From assembly GCA_037102815.1 (NCBI GenBank), contig BTPP01000003.1:3720001-3784000 (forward strand): a stretch of 64,000 nucleotides of DNA. Reading direction: 5' to 3'. Shown piece after piece: positions 24,584 through 34,989 of this stretch. The position numbers were made by a program, and so were the translations under genes. Origin of the DNA: Neurospora intermedia (lineage: Eukaryota > Ascomycota > Sordariomycetes > Sordariales > Sordariaceae). The notes beneath the pieces were generated by a model. That model was not told the origin of the DNA. It worked only from the letters and a program-made list of their open reading frames with translations, and did not search any database. Position 1 is the first letter of the stretch. Each line of letters opens with the position of its first letter.

Positions 24584-25929
24584 ATGCATCTCTCCTCGCT
24601 TCTCCTCGGAGCCATCGCCGCTACCGCCGTCACAGCCCACCCTGGCCATGACATCCGTGCCGAGCACGCTGAGCGTCAGGCCATCCTCGACCTTGTTGGC
24701 CGCAGCGACTACGGCCGTTGCGCTGACAAGCTCAAGGCCCGTGGCGTTGAGGCCCGCGCCATCGCTAGACGCGAGGAGCTCGCCAAGAAGATGATGAAGA
24801 AGAGGAACCTCGAAGGTAAGTCCTTCCATATCAATGCCTCAAGGCTGGATGAACCGTCTCGAAACTGACTGACACCGCTTCCCTCAGCCCGCTCCATTTA
24901 TGCCCGTGGCACCCACCACTCCAACGCCACCTTCACTCTTCAGACTCCCGCCTCCGAGATCTTCGCTAGCACCGACTTCTGCTTCCTCAGCCCTGAGGTT
25001 ACTGAAGGCCCTTACTACGTCGCTGGCGAGTATATCCGCGAGGACATCACCGAGGACCAGGCCGGTGTCGATCTTGCTCTTGACCTCCAGGTCTACGATG
25101 TCGAGACCTGCGAGCCCGTTCCCAACGTCTACCTTGAGATCTGGCGTACGTTTTCTTTTTCTTTCTCACCCCTTCCCGCCATCATTCCCCAGTGTTTGTT
25201 TCCACCTTTGGTAGACCCATCAAACTAACTCTCCATGTTCCAGACTGCAACAGCACTGGCGTCTACTCCGGCGTCTCCGCCAACGGCAACGGCAACGGCG
25301 ACGCCGCCAACCTTAACGCCACATTCCTGCGTGGTCTCCAGCAGACCGACGCCGACGGCATCGCCCAATTCGAGACCTTGTTCCCCGGCCACTACACCGG
25401 CCGCGCCACCCACATCCACGTCATGGTGCACGTCGACCCGACCGTCTTCCCCAACAACACGATCCGGTCTACCACGGCTTCGCACGTCGGCCAGATCTAC
25501 TTCGACCAGGATCTCATCACCGAAGTCGAGGCCGAGCCCGTCTACAACACCAACACCCAGCAGCTCACCCTCAACTCCGACGACATGCTCCTCCAGCAAG
25601 GCTCGCAGGTTGGCGACCCCATCGTCAACTACGTCTACCTCGGCTCTACCGTCTCTGAGGGTCTGCTCGGCTGGATCGGCTTCGGTATCAACACCACGCT
25701 TTCCAAGGACGTCTCTGCTGCTGCTACCTTTTACGAGAGCGGCGGCGTCGCGAACTCCAACGGTGGCTTCCCCGGTGGCTTCCCCGGTGGCGGCGCTGGT
25801 GGTCCTCCTAGCGGATTCCCTAGCGGTGGATTCCCTACCGGCGTTCGCCCTACCGGCATTCGCCCTACTGGCGCGAATTCTTCGGCCGCTGCCACCGCTG
25901 CCCCGGCTTGCAACGCTAAGAAGAACTAA
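24584..25929 (+). CDS. Secreted intradiol ring-cleavage dioxygenase
   Basis: Three exons: 24584-24815, 24888-25145, 25244-25929 (introns 24816-24887 and 25146-25243), about 391 residues. Residues 1-18 (MHLSSLLLGAIAATAVTA) are a signal peptide, followed by a short proregion rich in Arg/Lys. The catalytic domain shows EGPYYV (25003 on), LEIWHCNSTGVYSG made by joining exons 2 and 3, DADGIAQFETLFPGHYTGRATHIHV and GQIYFD. The two Tyr and two His expected to hold the non-haem Fe(III) are visible (Y in EGPYY, Y in GHY, H-I-H). Family reaction: O2-dependent ortho cleavage of catechols; extracellular action on lignin- or plant-derived phenolics is inferred from the signal peptide. The C-terminus is a GGFP/PTG-rich low-complexity tail. 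Just after the TAA an in-frame near-copy of the last codons occurs (see findings). Confidence 0.93.
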
Positions 25930-26767
25930 GCTGTGTTTCCTGACCCAGCTTGCAACGCCAAGGCTCTCGCCAAGAAGAAGCAAGCTTGATGCCAGGCTTA
26001 GTTGGGCTCAAGGTTCTGATGATCAGTTAGGTCAGAAACCTAGAGTATGGTGTGCGTATGATGGAATATGATGAGAAGATGGTGTGGTAATGGATGGGAC
26101 ACTTGGTTTAGTTGGATAAGAATCGGATGTGTGGAAAAAAAATCTATAGACATACTTAGTTAGCCTAAACCCAGGATATCTGCTTGAGCGTTATTCCGTA
26201 CCGTGGTCAAAAAGGTGTCGTCTGTTTGATTCTTGTGGATGCCTTGAGATCATTGGCGGACCGAAGGCCGCAAGTTAGTTCTTGAGGAGGTGCTGTTTAT
26301 AGGGCAGCAAGTGGAGAGAACATACCGGCAGTCTTGGGAGCCTATATTAAAGGTTGCTGTTTTAGATGATTTTCGTTAGTCATCGCTGATCGAACTCTGG
26401 TTTCGCACCTTGCTTACTCACGACACTGGGACAAAAGCCCAGTTCTGGTTGAATGTGTCGTATCACAATTATGGTATTTATATACAAAGTGCTGAACCAA
26501 TCAGAACATGCTCGTAGATCACCAACGCTTCCATGCCCGCTTATACTGATATTGCCCTGGCAACAAAGTTTACTAAGCACCCACTCCTCAGACTGGTTCT
26601 TTGTTGACATCCAAACGCGCCGAACCAAGCTTCTGGATGGTTACGAATGAAAAAATTTCCGAAACCCAAAATCGTGGACGGTATATGACTTGGTAACCAG
26701 TGACCAACACCGTTGTCTCCGCCATGTATAACCGGCTCTCGCCCTTCCCCAGAAACGTTGAAGCCTA
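25930..26767. other. Convergent 3' intergenic region
   Basis: Between the dioxygenase (+) and PEX16 (-). Starts with a 20-codon in-frame continuation after the dioxygenase stop. No other feature seen. Confidence 0.5.
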
Positions 26768-27900
26768 CTACGGGCTGGTGCTGAAATGATAATTCTCCCA
26801 GAGGTACTCATAATCCTCCAAAATGCCTCCAATCAAGCTCGGCATCCGTCTCCTCACACCCTCCACCATCGACTTTGTAATATTCTCGTAGAACGCCCCG
26901 CGCATCATCCACCACCCCAAAGCCCAGCCTCTACGGCTCCATTCCTCCCGTTCGAGCGGCGTCGTCCGTAGGCTGCGATCTCGCAGCTGCCGAGCGACCA
27001 ACTCTATCGCCAACCCAAGCACCCACGGAGCCCAGGCCTTGCGCTTATTCTTGCTGCGAGCCATGGCCACTGCAAATGCCAATGGTGACAGAATATGCAG
27101 GATCTCAGCAACCTGCGCCGATCCTTGTAGCTGGTTGACCAATTTTGCCGCCGGCTTGATGTCGTCGGCTGTTAGCACCCGCGAGAGGAGGTAGCTGCTG
27201 ATGTCGCCGGGCGAAGGTAACGTCGGCAGCGACATGCCGGTGCGGGGCATGGTCCATTCTCCATCCGGTGACGACTGCTGTGGCGACCCTGATGCGCTGG
27301 CGTATCCGCTGTCGTCCCCTTGGAAGGCGGATTCCTCGTCGGTCGGCGCTTCGGGCAGAGGCTCTCGCTCGGGCAGAACCGGGGTAATCAGTGGCCGTGA
27401 CTTTGTTATCCTCAGCAGAAGAAGCTTGCAAAAGGCCTTGATGGCTTCTATTATGATGACGGCGCGCCACCGCATGCGCTCGCCGCGGCGCTTGGCCGCC
27501 ATCTCGATTAAAAGCTCGACATAGTTGACGATCTGCAGAAGATAGGCTACGCGCCGGTAGAGGGGACTCTTGAGGAACCAAAAGCGGATGTATCGTTTAT
27601 GCGGAGAGGGCGCGTTTGCGAGTGATGGCTGAGATAGCTTGGAGGATGCACGGAATAGCAGGGTATCATGGTAGAGAGAAAGGAGCTGGACGCCGCTGTG
27701 GATGGACTCGGAGGCAATCTCGGCATCCCGAAAACGGCCTGTAGATGATGTTAGGAAGCGGTAAGCGATGGTGCGACGCGATGATTGCACAAACCAGGTA
27801 TGATGTATGTTAAGGAACGTAGGGTCGATTCTATCTGGGAGACCTGGTGATTGTTCTTCGTGATGAAGTTGCCGTACGCGCCCAGCCAATTTGTCGACAT
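26768..27900 (-). CDS. PEX16: Peroxin PEX16
   Basis: Two exons, 27900-27795 and 27738-26768, separated by a 56-nt intron (GTTTGT donor, CTACAG acceptor); 358 residues. The N-terminus NWLGAYGNFITKNNHQVSQI followed by ESTLRSLTYIIPG|RFRDAE and SESIHSGVQLLSLYHDTLL is the PEX16 family opening. Later hallmarks are RYIRFWFLKSPLYRRVAYLL, YVELLIEMAAKRRGERMRWR and a C-terminal YEYLWENYHFSTSP. Pex16 is a peroxisomal membrane protein involved in membrane-protein import and peroxisome biogenesis. ATG 27900 is preferred because of its CACCATG context and because the family domain starts within five residues. In-frame ATGs at 27948 and 28005 would add 16 or 35 residues. A hydrophilic insert (about residues 160-215, acidic/Ser rich) interrupts the middle, as commonly seen in fungal forms. 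Confidence 0.93.
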
Positions 27901-28942
27901 GGTGCTCTTGACATCTGTGCTAGTAGTCGATCGCTTCGTTGCTGACATGGATTGGATGATGGGATTTGGGCCCTTGAACCTAGGGACGTCGGCGGCTGTC
28001 GACATTGAGGATCTTGAACTGTCCTTTTTCGGATGACGATCTCGAGATTAGGGGCGCGACATTGACCGAGAGCCGGAACCGGGATGAAACGTCGTCGATT
28101 ATTGTGTCGCAATCAATCCCGAACTTGATATCGGGAAGACTAGAGTCGAGATTCGGCGGAGAGGGTGGGAGGGGGGCGAGCGGATGGGAGCTAGAAGGAT
28201 GGATAGTCGGGGAGGTCCGATTATGGTGCGATATGAAGTCGCTAAGTAGACTGGTATGACGATATCGCAACCTCGGGGTATGCGACAGACGACTTGAATG
28301 GATGGGTGGATGGATGGATAGATGGGATGCCCTGGACGGATTGAAGATGGAGACGGCGGACAAAAACTGGCGGTAGAGTCAAGGCCTAGGTATCAGTCGG
28401 TTGCAGAACAGTTCTCGATCCGGGGAAGTTCGTCAAAGGGAAAACCAAATGAACAATCGGTGCGGTGCCAGGTTCAGGTCACCAGGAGGTGTGGTAGTGG
28501 ATATGGAAACCGTGGATCTGCTGTTACATAGAGGTAGGCATGGGCCTCGGCTCCTCCTGGATGCTGCAGGAAGGGCGCCGAGGAGATTGTGGAAAGTGCT
28601 GTGGCGCCTCAGGCAGCAAGGGCCACAGGGCTGCTCAGGGGGTCGAGCGGGTTCTTCCGGGGCGGTAATGTGGGGGGACAAAGCTGGGGTGCAGCTGCCG
28701 TTCGACTTCAGGGGCACTGTACCCTGCCTGCCCGTGAACCACATCAAGCCTCAACCTTGCGCTGTGTGATGAGACAGTGCCCTCATATCGCTCCCGGTAA
28801 ATCTCTTGCGAGGACATAAGAAAAAGCGGCACGTATATTCCGCCCAACAGCATAAAGATCCAGTCCAAAGCTCCATCTATCGCCTCCCAGTTTCGAAAAG
28901 CGTCGGCCTGTAAATTGTTTTTCTTCGTTTAAATAGCGAACC
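27901..28942. other. Divergent intergenic region between PEX16 and bZIP gene
   Basis: About 1 kb shared upstream region. Contains a GGAT/GATG simple repeat at about 28299-28328. No gene recognised. Confidence 0.5.
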
Positions 28943-29728
28943 ATGCCGTGGAAGGTGACCGAGCCCAGTGCGATATCAATTTGCCTTGAGATCTTGACTG
29001 ACGAAAATCAACAGCACAAGACAGCAGAGACCAGGCAGCGGGTACGCGAAAACCAGCGGCGGTCTCGGGCCCGCCGGGAGGAGCTCATGCGTGACTTGCA
29101 ACGGCGCTTGGATGAGCAGGAGCGGCTCGGTGTCCAGGCCACGTTCGAGATGCAGCAGGCAGCCCGTCAAGTAGCGCACGAGAACAAGAGACTACGTGCC
29201 TTGCTATCTCAGAAAGGGGTCTCTGATGCTGAAGTGGACGAGTTCCTAGGTCGTGGAGATCCGGGTCTCATCGACAATCAATTGGTTCAGAATCGCCTCC
29301 TGACAAGGGCTAGTACAGCTTCGAGCACTCCTCACGTGTCCTCTGTCATGGCGTTGCTGAACGCGGAGCAACCCAAGACACCTGCACGCAGCTGCAATCT
29401 GGAATCGCCATGCGAAAACCCGCCACGCAGAACGGAGGAGAACTCGCGTCTTCTCGAATCGATCGGCCCGCCGGACGAGGATGACACACCAACAGTTCTG
29501 GAAGATTGGCCACATTCTAGCGAAACATCCCCGTCGCATCTACCCGATCCAGATGTCCGCTATAACTCGGGCATGGAGACGTCCTGCGACGTCGCGGCTA
29601 CGATCCTCGCCAACATGCATGGTCACGCAGATACCAGTCGTATACGGGTAGTCCTCGGTTGTACCGGCCCGAGCGACTGTATCGTCAAGAATACGAGAGT
29701 GTTTGACCTCTTGGACGAAGCAGCATAA
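28943..29728 (+). CDS. bZIP transcription factor with Cys-containing C-terminus
   Basis: Open from ATG 28943 to TAA at 29726-29728 (261 residues). The basic region RQRVRENQRRSRARREELMR is followed by a leucine-type heptad region (DLQRRLDEQERLG and later ENKRLRALL). The NQRRSRARR signature is a fungal bZIP subtype distinct from the Yap type (which carries NxxAQxxFR). A 60-nt in-frame intron 28955-29014 (GTGACC donor, TTGACTGAC branch, AACAG acceptor) probably exists; removing it gives MPWK joined to HKTAETRQRVREN, reading better than the LEILTDENQQ segment, for a 241-residue protein. The C-terminus has SCDVAATILANMHGH and VVLGCTGPSDCIVKNTRVFDLLDE, a conserved-looking Cys-containing end. It is convergent with, and 183 bp from, the ACR3 arsenite transporter gene. 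Confidence 0.85.
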   Translation: MPWKVTEPSAISICLEILTDENQQHKTAETRQRVRENQRRSRARREELMRDLQRRLDEQERLGVQATFEMQQAARQVAHENKRLRALLSQKGVSDAEVDEFLGRGDPGLIDNQLVQNRLLTRASTASSTPHVSSVMALLNAEQPKTPARSCNLESPCENPPRRTEENSRLLESIGPPDEDDTPTVLEDWPHSSETSPSHLPDPDVRYNSGMETSCDVAATILANMHGHADTSRIRVVLGCTGPSDCIVKNTRVFDLLDEAA

Positions 29729-29911
29729 TTCCATCCGCCATTATAATCTGCCTTCTGTATATTATCATACATTGCTAATATTCTCGCAGTGTCTTGCCCT
29801 CAAAGATACAATCCTTTGATAATGGCATCCGTATCACTCCCTACAGCGCTCTTTTTTGCAGACGGGAAAAGAAACACATGGATGTCCATCTTGTGCTTTC
29901 TTACACCGAAC

Positions 29912-31174
29912 TCAGTTTTTCCACGCCCACCGGTTGCCAGCCCACCGCACGGCGTAAACTAAACCGATCAATACCGGCACCTCAATCAACGGCCCGACGG
30001 TTGCCGCCAGCGCCTGATCGCTGTTGGCTCCGAACGTTGCCACGGCGACGGCGATGGCGAGCTCAAAGTTGTTACTCGCAGCCGTGAAGCTCTGCGTCGC
30101 AGCGAGTGCGTAGCCCATGCCCATACGGTACGTCACGTACAGCGTCACGCTGAAAATAAGTATGAAATACACGAGCAGCGGCGCGGCCACGCGCAGCACC
30201 GACACAATCTGATGGACCACAGCGTGGCCCTGGCTGGCAAAGAGTACCAGGATAGTGTACAGCAGACCGATTAAAGACCAAGGGCCCGCGAAGCGCAGGA
30301 AGACTTTCTCGAACCATACGGGACCAGCAAGCCAGCGGAGGGTAAAACGGCTAAGGATGGCGGCACCGAGGGGGATGCCGAGAAAAACTCCGACGCTTGT
30401 GGCGACGACCTCATACGAGACGTCCCGCACGCCAGATTCGCCGCTAATAACGCGAATAAAAAAGACAGCCAGCGGAGCAAAGAGAACCATCTGGAGGATG
30501 GAGTTTACGGCAACCAAGATGGCGCAGTACTCGTTATCGCCACCGGCGAGGCCGGTCCAGATGAGCACCATGGCAATGCACCTGCCAAGGCCGACGAGGA
30601 TGAGGCCGACACGCAGTTCTTCCTTGTCAGGTAGAAATGCCCATGATAATGCGAGCTGTCACCCGGCAAAGTTAGTCTTGGAACGACGTTCATACGTAAG
30701 GCGAGATTATCGGCAAGAAATGCTTACCATCAGGAAAGGCGCAACGATCCAGTTAACAAGGATGCTAAACCCAATCTGCTTCCAAATGTCGCGGTGGGAG
30801 AAAAGCTCGTGCAGAGACTCGTACCGCACCTTGCAGAGGATAGGATACATCATCACCAGGAGTCCAATGGCAATCGGGATGGATACACCAACAAATGTCC
30901 CCCTTTGCAGTGCCGGGCCGACATTATCGACAAAGTTTCCTAGCAGGACGCCGACGGCCATTGCCAGGAAAATCCACACGGCCAAAAACCGATCGAGAAG
31001 GCCAAGGGACTTGAATGCCGAAACCTTCTTTTGCCTATCGTCGACTGTCTTTCTTGATGGCTGCTTCTCGACGTCTTGAGGTTGGGCATCTTTCGCGGGT
31101 ATAGTAGGACTTTTACTACCGGAACCTATCTCGGCCGTGCTGCTCGCATCTGGGATCACGGTTTTCGTGGTCAT
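29912..31174 (-). CDS. ACR3: ACR3-family arsenite efflux transporter
   Basis: Two exons, 31174-30728 and 30655-29912, with a 72-nt intron (GTAAGC donor); 396 residues. After a hydrophilic N-terminus (about 55 residues, Ser/Lys rich) come about ten membrane segments: FLAVWIFLAMAVGVLLG, GVSIPIAIGLLVMMYPIL, IGFSILVNWIVAPFLM, then GLILVGLGRCIAMVLIWTGL, ILVAVNSILQMVLFAPLAVF and so on. The Cys in GLGRCIAMVLIW corresponds to the conserved Cys of the fourth membrane helix that ACR3 proteins need for As(III) transport. It exports arsenite (and possibly antimonite) across the plasma membrane with the proton gradient. ATG 31174 has A at -3; the frame upstream has no ATG. The bZIP gene next door could be its regulator. 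Confidence 0.93.
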
Positions 31175-32319
31175 GATAGTCGTTTGTGACGTTGGTGCTG
31201 CTTGATGTATTCGTCTGATCGTGAACAAGACGATAAATAAAGGTGTAGGAAAAAAAGCGGTCCTTGGTTGTGTCTTAGGTTCGTGGCTTTGGCTTCAAGT
31301 TCATGAAGAATAATGTTACTTTAGGGACCGACCTATTATGTGGATGCTATGGCAACTCGGCCAATCATGTAGAGGGTGTGACATGCACCCATAAACGGGT
31401 CTAGACTACACAGGCGGTTACTTCACCAGCACACAACCCTACCCATACTAGGTACACTAGTAGTGTATCGATACGCGCACGTGGTAGTCTAATAGGCAGC
31501 GAGTGTACAGGTACCCGACTTATGCCTTGCTACAGGTAAGGAGCACTTCCCTCGGGGACTTCAGGATGTAAGGTCCATGCTCGTCAAGGCCTTTATTACG
31601 GTAGGATGTCACCTTTCTCACACTGCGATGCGCACTATACGCGATGACCCGTCAGATCATATTTGAAGCTAATCATCCTTCTTGAAGTGTCATCGGGGGT
31701 TTGTTGTTGTACCCCAGAACGATGTTGGCATTCCTGGAGCATGAATAGAACCAGCTTGAAATTGGAATGAGAGCAAGACGCAGGAGATAGAGTTCAAGCG
31801 TCCGATGTCCAGCATCAAGTTGATCAAGTTCATGGCGAGATACACGATAACTAGAGGCAGGTACGAACGAACACGATAAGACAAATGGAAGGTGAGATAG
31901 ACAGATCAGAATCGGAACGGAACATGGAACACCCAAAGACAACCCATACTTAGGTAGGTACATCACTTCCATCTACATTTATCATGTTGGAGCATCAAGC
32001 CATATCGTCCACTGACGCAATGCAATGAAAGGGTGGAACGCATAGGAACGAAGAATTCTTGTTACGAAATTCTTAATGCGAGCCCGTCACGCCATGATTG
32101 CAGCCAGTGGAACAATCGAAAATTGCAAACCAATCCAACTTCTCCCAAGACGCTAAGAAAAACTTATTCTTAGGCCCCAAGGAGGGAACTGCTGAGACAG
32201 CCAAATCAAGACACACCGCCCTCAAGCTCAACAACGACGAAGTTCCAGTTCGCGAAAGAGAAAAAAAAAACATATATATATATATAAAATCGGTATATCA
32301 AAGTGGGCATCCAACGGCC
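31175..32319. other. Intergenic region
   Basis: ACR3 upstream region and 3' side of the alcohol oxidase gene. Contains an A-run plus (AT)n microsatellite at about 32261-32287. No gene recognised. Confidence 0.5.
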
Positions 32320-34989
32320 TCAAAGTCTTGAGCTAAGTCTGCTCTCGCCCGGCGCGTGATAATCGGGAACCTTCATTTGGAGGGCTTCGCCCGAGTACTC
32401 CAAGTCTTCTGCGACAAGGACAGCCGCCTTCTCGCCGATCAGCAGAGCGGTCGAATAACTAAAGAGTGCGGCCGTGATTAATGATGTTGTTACAAATAGT
32501 ATCCGAAAAAAATGGGGTAGCTAATACTCACGTGTTGCAGCCGACATTGTCGGGGCAGATACTAAGGTCGGCCACCTTCAAGCCCTTGACGCCATGAACG
32601 TTAAGGCGCTCATCCAAGACGCCGTGCTTGACAATGCTATTGCCTTCCCGAGGAGCCATGGAACACGTCTGCATCAAAACCAAGAGTCAACAATGTGTTG
32701 CGCTGTTCCCATTGGTAAAGGCCCGGAAGCAACTTACGCCCAGGCAATGCCATGTCGTCTCGACATGACGCTTCACCCAATCCTCGACGGCTTTGATGTC
32801 CTCGTTGGAATATTTCAGTTCCTTCCTCTTCGCCTTGCGGTTGCTCGTCACATGTAGCACGTTGGGCTTCTCATCCGCCGGTGGCACTGGCACCGTCCAG
32901 CTGCCGTGTTGGATACCAGCAGTGATGTTTCCAGGCAGAGCATACTTGTTGGTGTCCTCCAAATCGAGGTCGTGCGCGCGTGCCGGAGAGTCGAAGTTGA
33001 AGAAAGGATGCATATTCTGCACTTCACCAGCATAGGCATCCATCCTACGAGCGGTTTCACGCGATTTGATATAGCCCCATACCATCGGGACCATGTCGCG
33101 CTCGTCATTCATAAACCCAGCATCAAAGTCCGGTACTTCGTACGGGTCAGCCGACCTGATGTGTGTCGAACCGCGTGAGAAGGGATACTCCAGGAAGTGA
33201 AACATGGTAAAGAAGTTGCCAGGAGGCCTGTGCCATGCGACAACTACGTGTTAGTAATGAGTAGTCCATCATCGAGTTACTGGCCAAAGGTACTTCTCAC
33301 ATGAGCATATGGTCTCCGAACCAGCCGGCAATCAGCGAGTAATGCATTACGGGCTTGTCCGGCTTGTTCTTGAAGTACGTCTCCCAGCCCGACTTGAAAT
33401 GCGGAGTTGGCCACTTCTCAAACTCTTTCAGCTCTTTCTCAGTTGGCCGAATCTTCACGCCGGCCTCGATACCGTTTGTTGCCAGTGGTCCAGTGCCTCT
33501 GATGTTCCACTCGTCGAAGACACCTGTTCAAGTCAGTAGGGGCTCATCATTACTACCTCTACAGGTGATGACATGAGACATATATGTGCTTACGCTTTTG
33601 CACCTCAGGATCACCACGGGCAAAGTCATCGAACGTCTCCGTGCCCGGCTTTGCTCGATACACACTGAAAGTCAAGTAATGATCCTGAAAGTTCAGACCG
33701 ACGCCAGGAAGATCGACAATTGGTTTGACTCCGGCCTGCCGCAGCTTTTCAGGGCTCCCTGTTCTTTGTTGGCTCGAGTTCTTCTAATCAGCCTTCAGCA
33801 TAACTTACCGATGCCAGAGCGCTGGAGAATCAGAGGAGAGGACATTGTTCCACTTGAGACGACGATCTGCTTGCGAGCTCGGAAAACGCGTACTCCGCGA
33901 TCCTAGTAAATGTCTCCAAGTGAGTAAGGGTCATTCAATCCCCGGCTTCGTGCTAACTTACGTTGCCCATAGGCTTCGTTGGACTGTCGGTGTGTTAGTT
34001 GACGACCTGGCACATGAGAATGCACATCTCTGACTTACACAGTCTGTACAGCGACCGCTCGACCATTCTCAATGATTACCTTATCGACCTTGGTGTTGCA
34101 AGCCAGGTATAGGTTTGAGTGAACGGCCCGAGTGGCGTGGATATAGGCATGAGCACTGTCACTCCGGCGGCCAGTCTAGGTTCGCCTTGTTAGTTTACCA
34201 CCAACCATCAAAGTAATGGACACTTACATCACGATTGATCCATTTCAACCACTGTTCAGCACCGTGGGCAGTCTTCAGATCTTGTAAGTCGTCCACTACG
34301 GGAATTCCTTGGGATTCAGCTGCCCTGAGGAAGTCATCCTTGATGGGATACGTACTATCACCTATTAGTCTGAAACCGCAATCATTTCTTCATGGGACCT
34401 ACTAGTTTCCAAAAGACACCTTGATGGGGCCTTCAGAGCCGTGGATATCCCTATTATGAGATGCACGCTGGTATGTTTCGTGCTTCTTCATGAGGGGAAG
34501 CAGTTCCTTGGTCGTCCATCCTTTGGCTTGGAAGTCATCATAGTCTGATGCGGAAGCTCGAGTGTACATCTGGGTTGGGTTATGTTAGCCTTGACTTTAT
34601 GACAGCTGGGATATTACCACCTCGCATACCATGAAGTTGATGGAAGACCCTCCGCCGAGCACATGAGCTGCGGGTACAATGGCCCCTCTACCACCGAGCC
34701 ACTTCGATGGCTTGGACTCATAGAATGTTGCAGTCTTCGAGTCCAATTTCATATTCCGAGGAAAGATACCGGGTCGGAATATCCAAGGGTTGTTGAGATT
34801 GCTCTCGCCAGCCTCAATCAGAAGCACCTTGAGGTTATGGTCGAGGTTCGCCAACCTGTCGAGATTTTTATGAGTTTCAAGGATAGCAAGTGCAGCTTGA
34901 AGCCATGCAACTCACCTGCCAGCAACCACACACCCACAACTTCCTCCTCCGCACACAATGATGTCGAACTCCTCCGGTAGGGGAGACAT
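32320..34989 (-). CDS. AOX1: Peroxisomal alcohol oxidase (GMC family), 12 exons, PTS1 -SRL
   Basis: FAD-dependent alcohol (methanol) oxidase of the glucose-methanol-choline family, oxidising primary alcohols to aldehydes with H2O2 release. Exons (minus): 34989-34916, 34855-34630, 34569-34403, 34354-34228, 34175-34039, 33983-33962 (22 nt), 33902-33809, 33758-33594, 33523-33301, 33227-32738, 32668-32532, 32458-32320; all phases agree and give 666 residues, the usual length for this family. Visible motifs: [18 protein letters not shown] (FAD fold), [48 protein letters not shown] and [12 protein letters not shown]. Near the C-terminus are TWHCLGTCSM (catalytic His) and DNVGCNTYSTALL (catalytic-pair Asn). 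The protein ends SSRL, a PTS1 signal, so it should enter peroxisomes. The closest alternative is another GMC oxidase, but the AOX-like N-terminus, length and PTS1 favour alcohol oxidase. Confidence 0.92.

Noticed and set aside
25225-25983. 252-codon minus-strand frame opposite the dioxygenase
   Set aside because: Shadow of the strongly biased sense codons; composition Arg/Gly/Val-rich, no domain.
32261-32287. A-run and (AT)n tract
   Set aside because: Ordinary microsatellite in an intergenic region with no associated feature.
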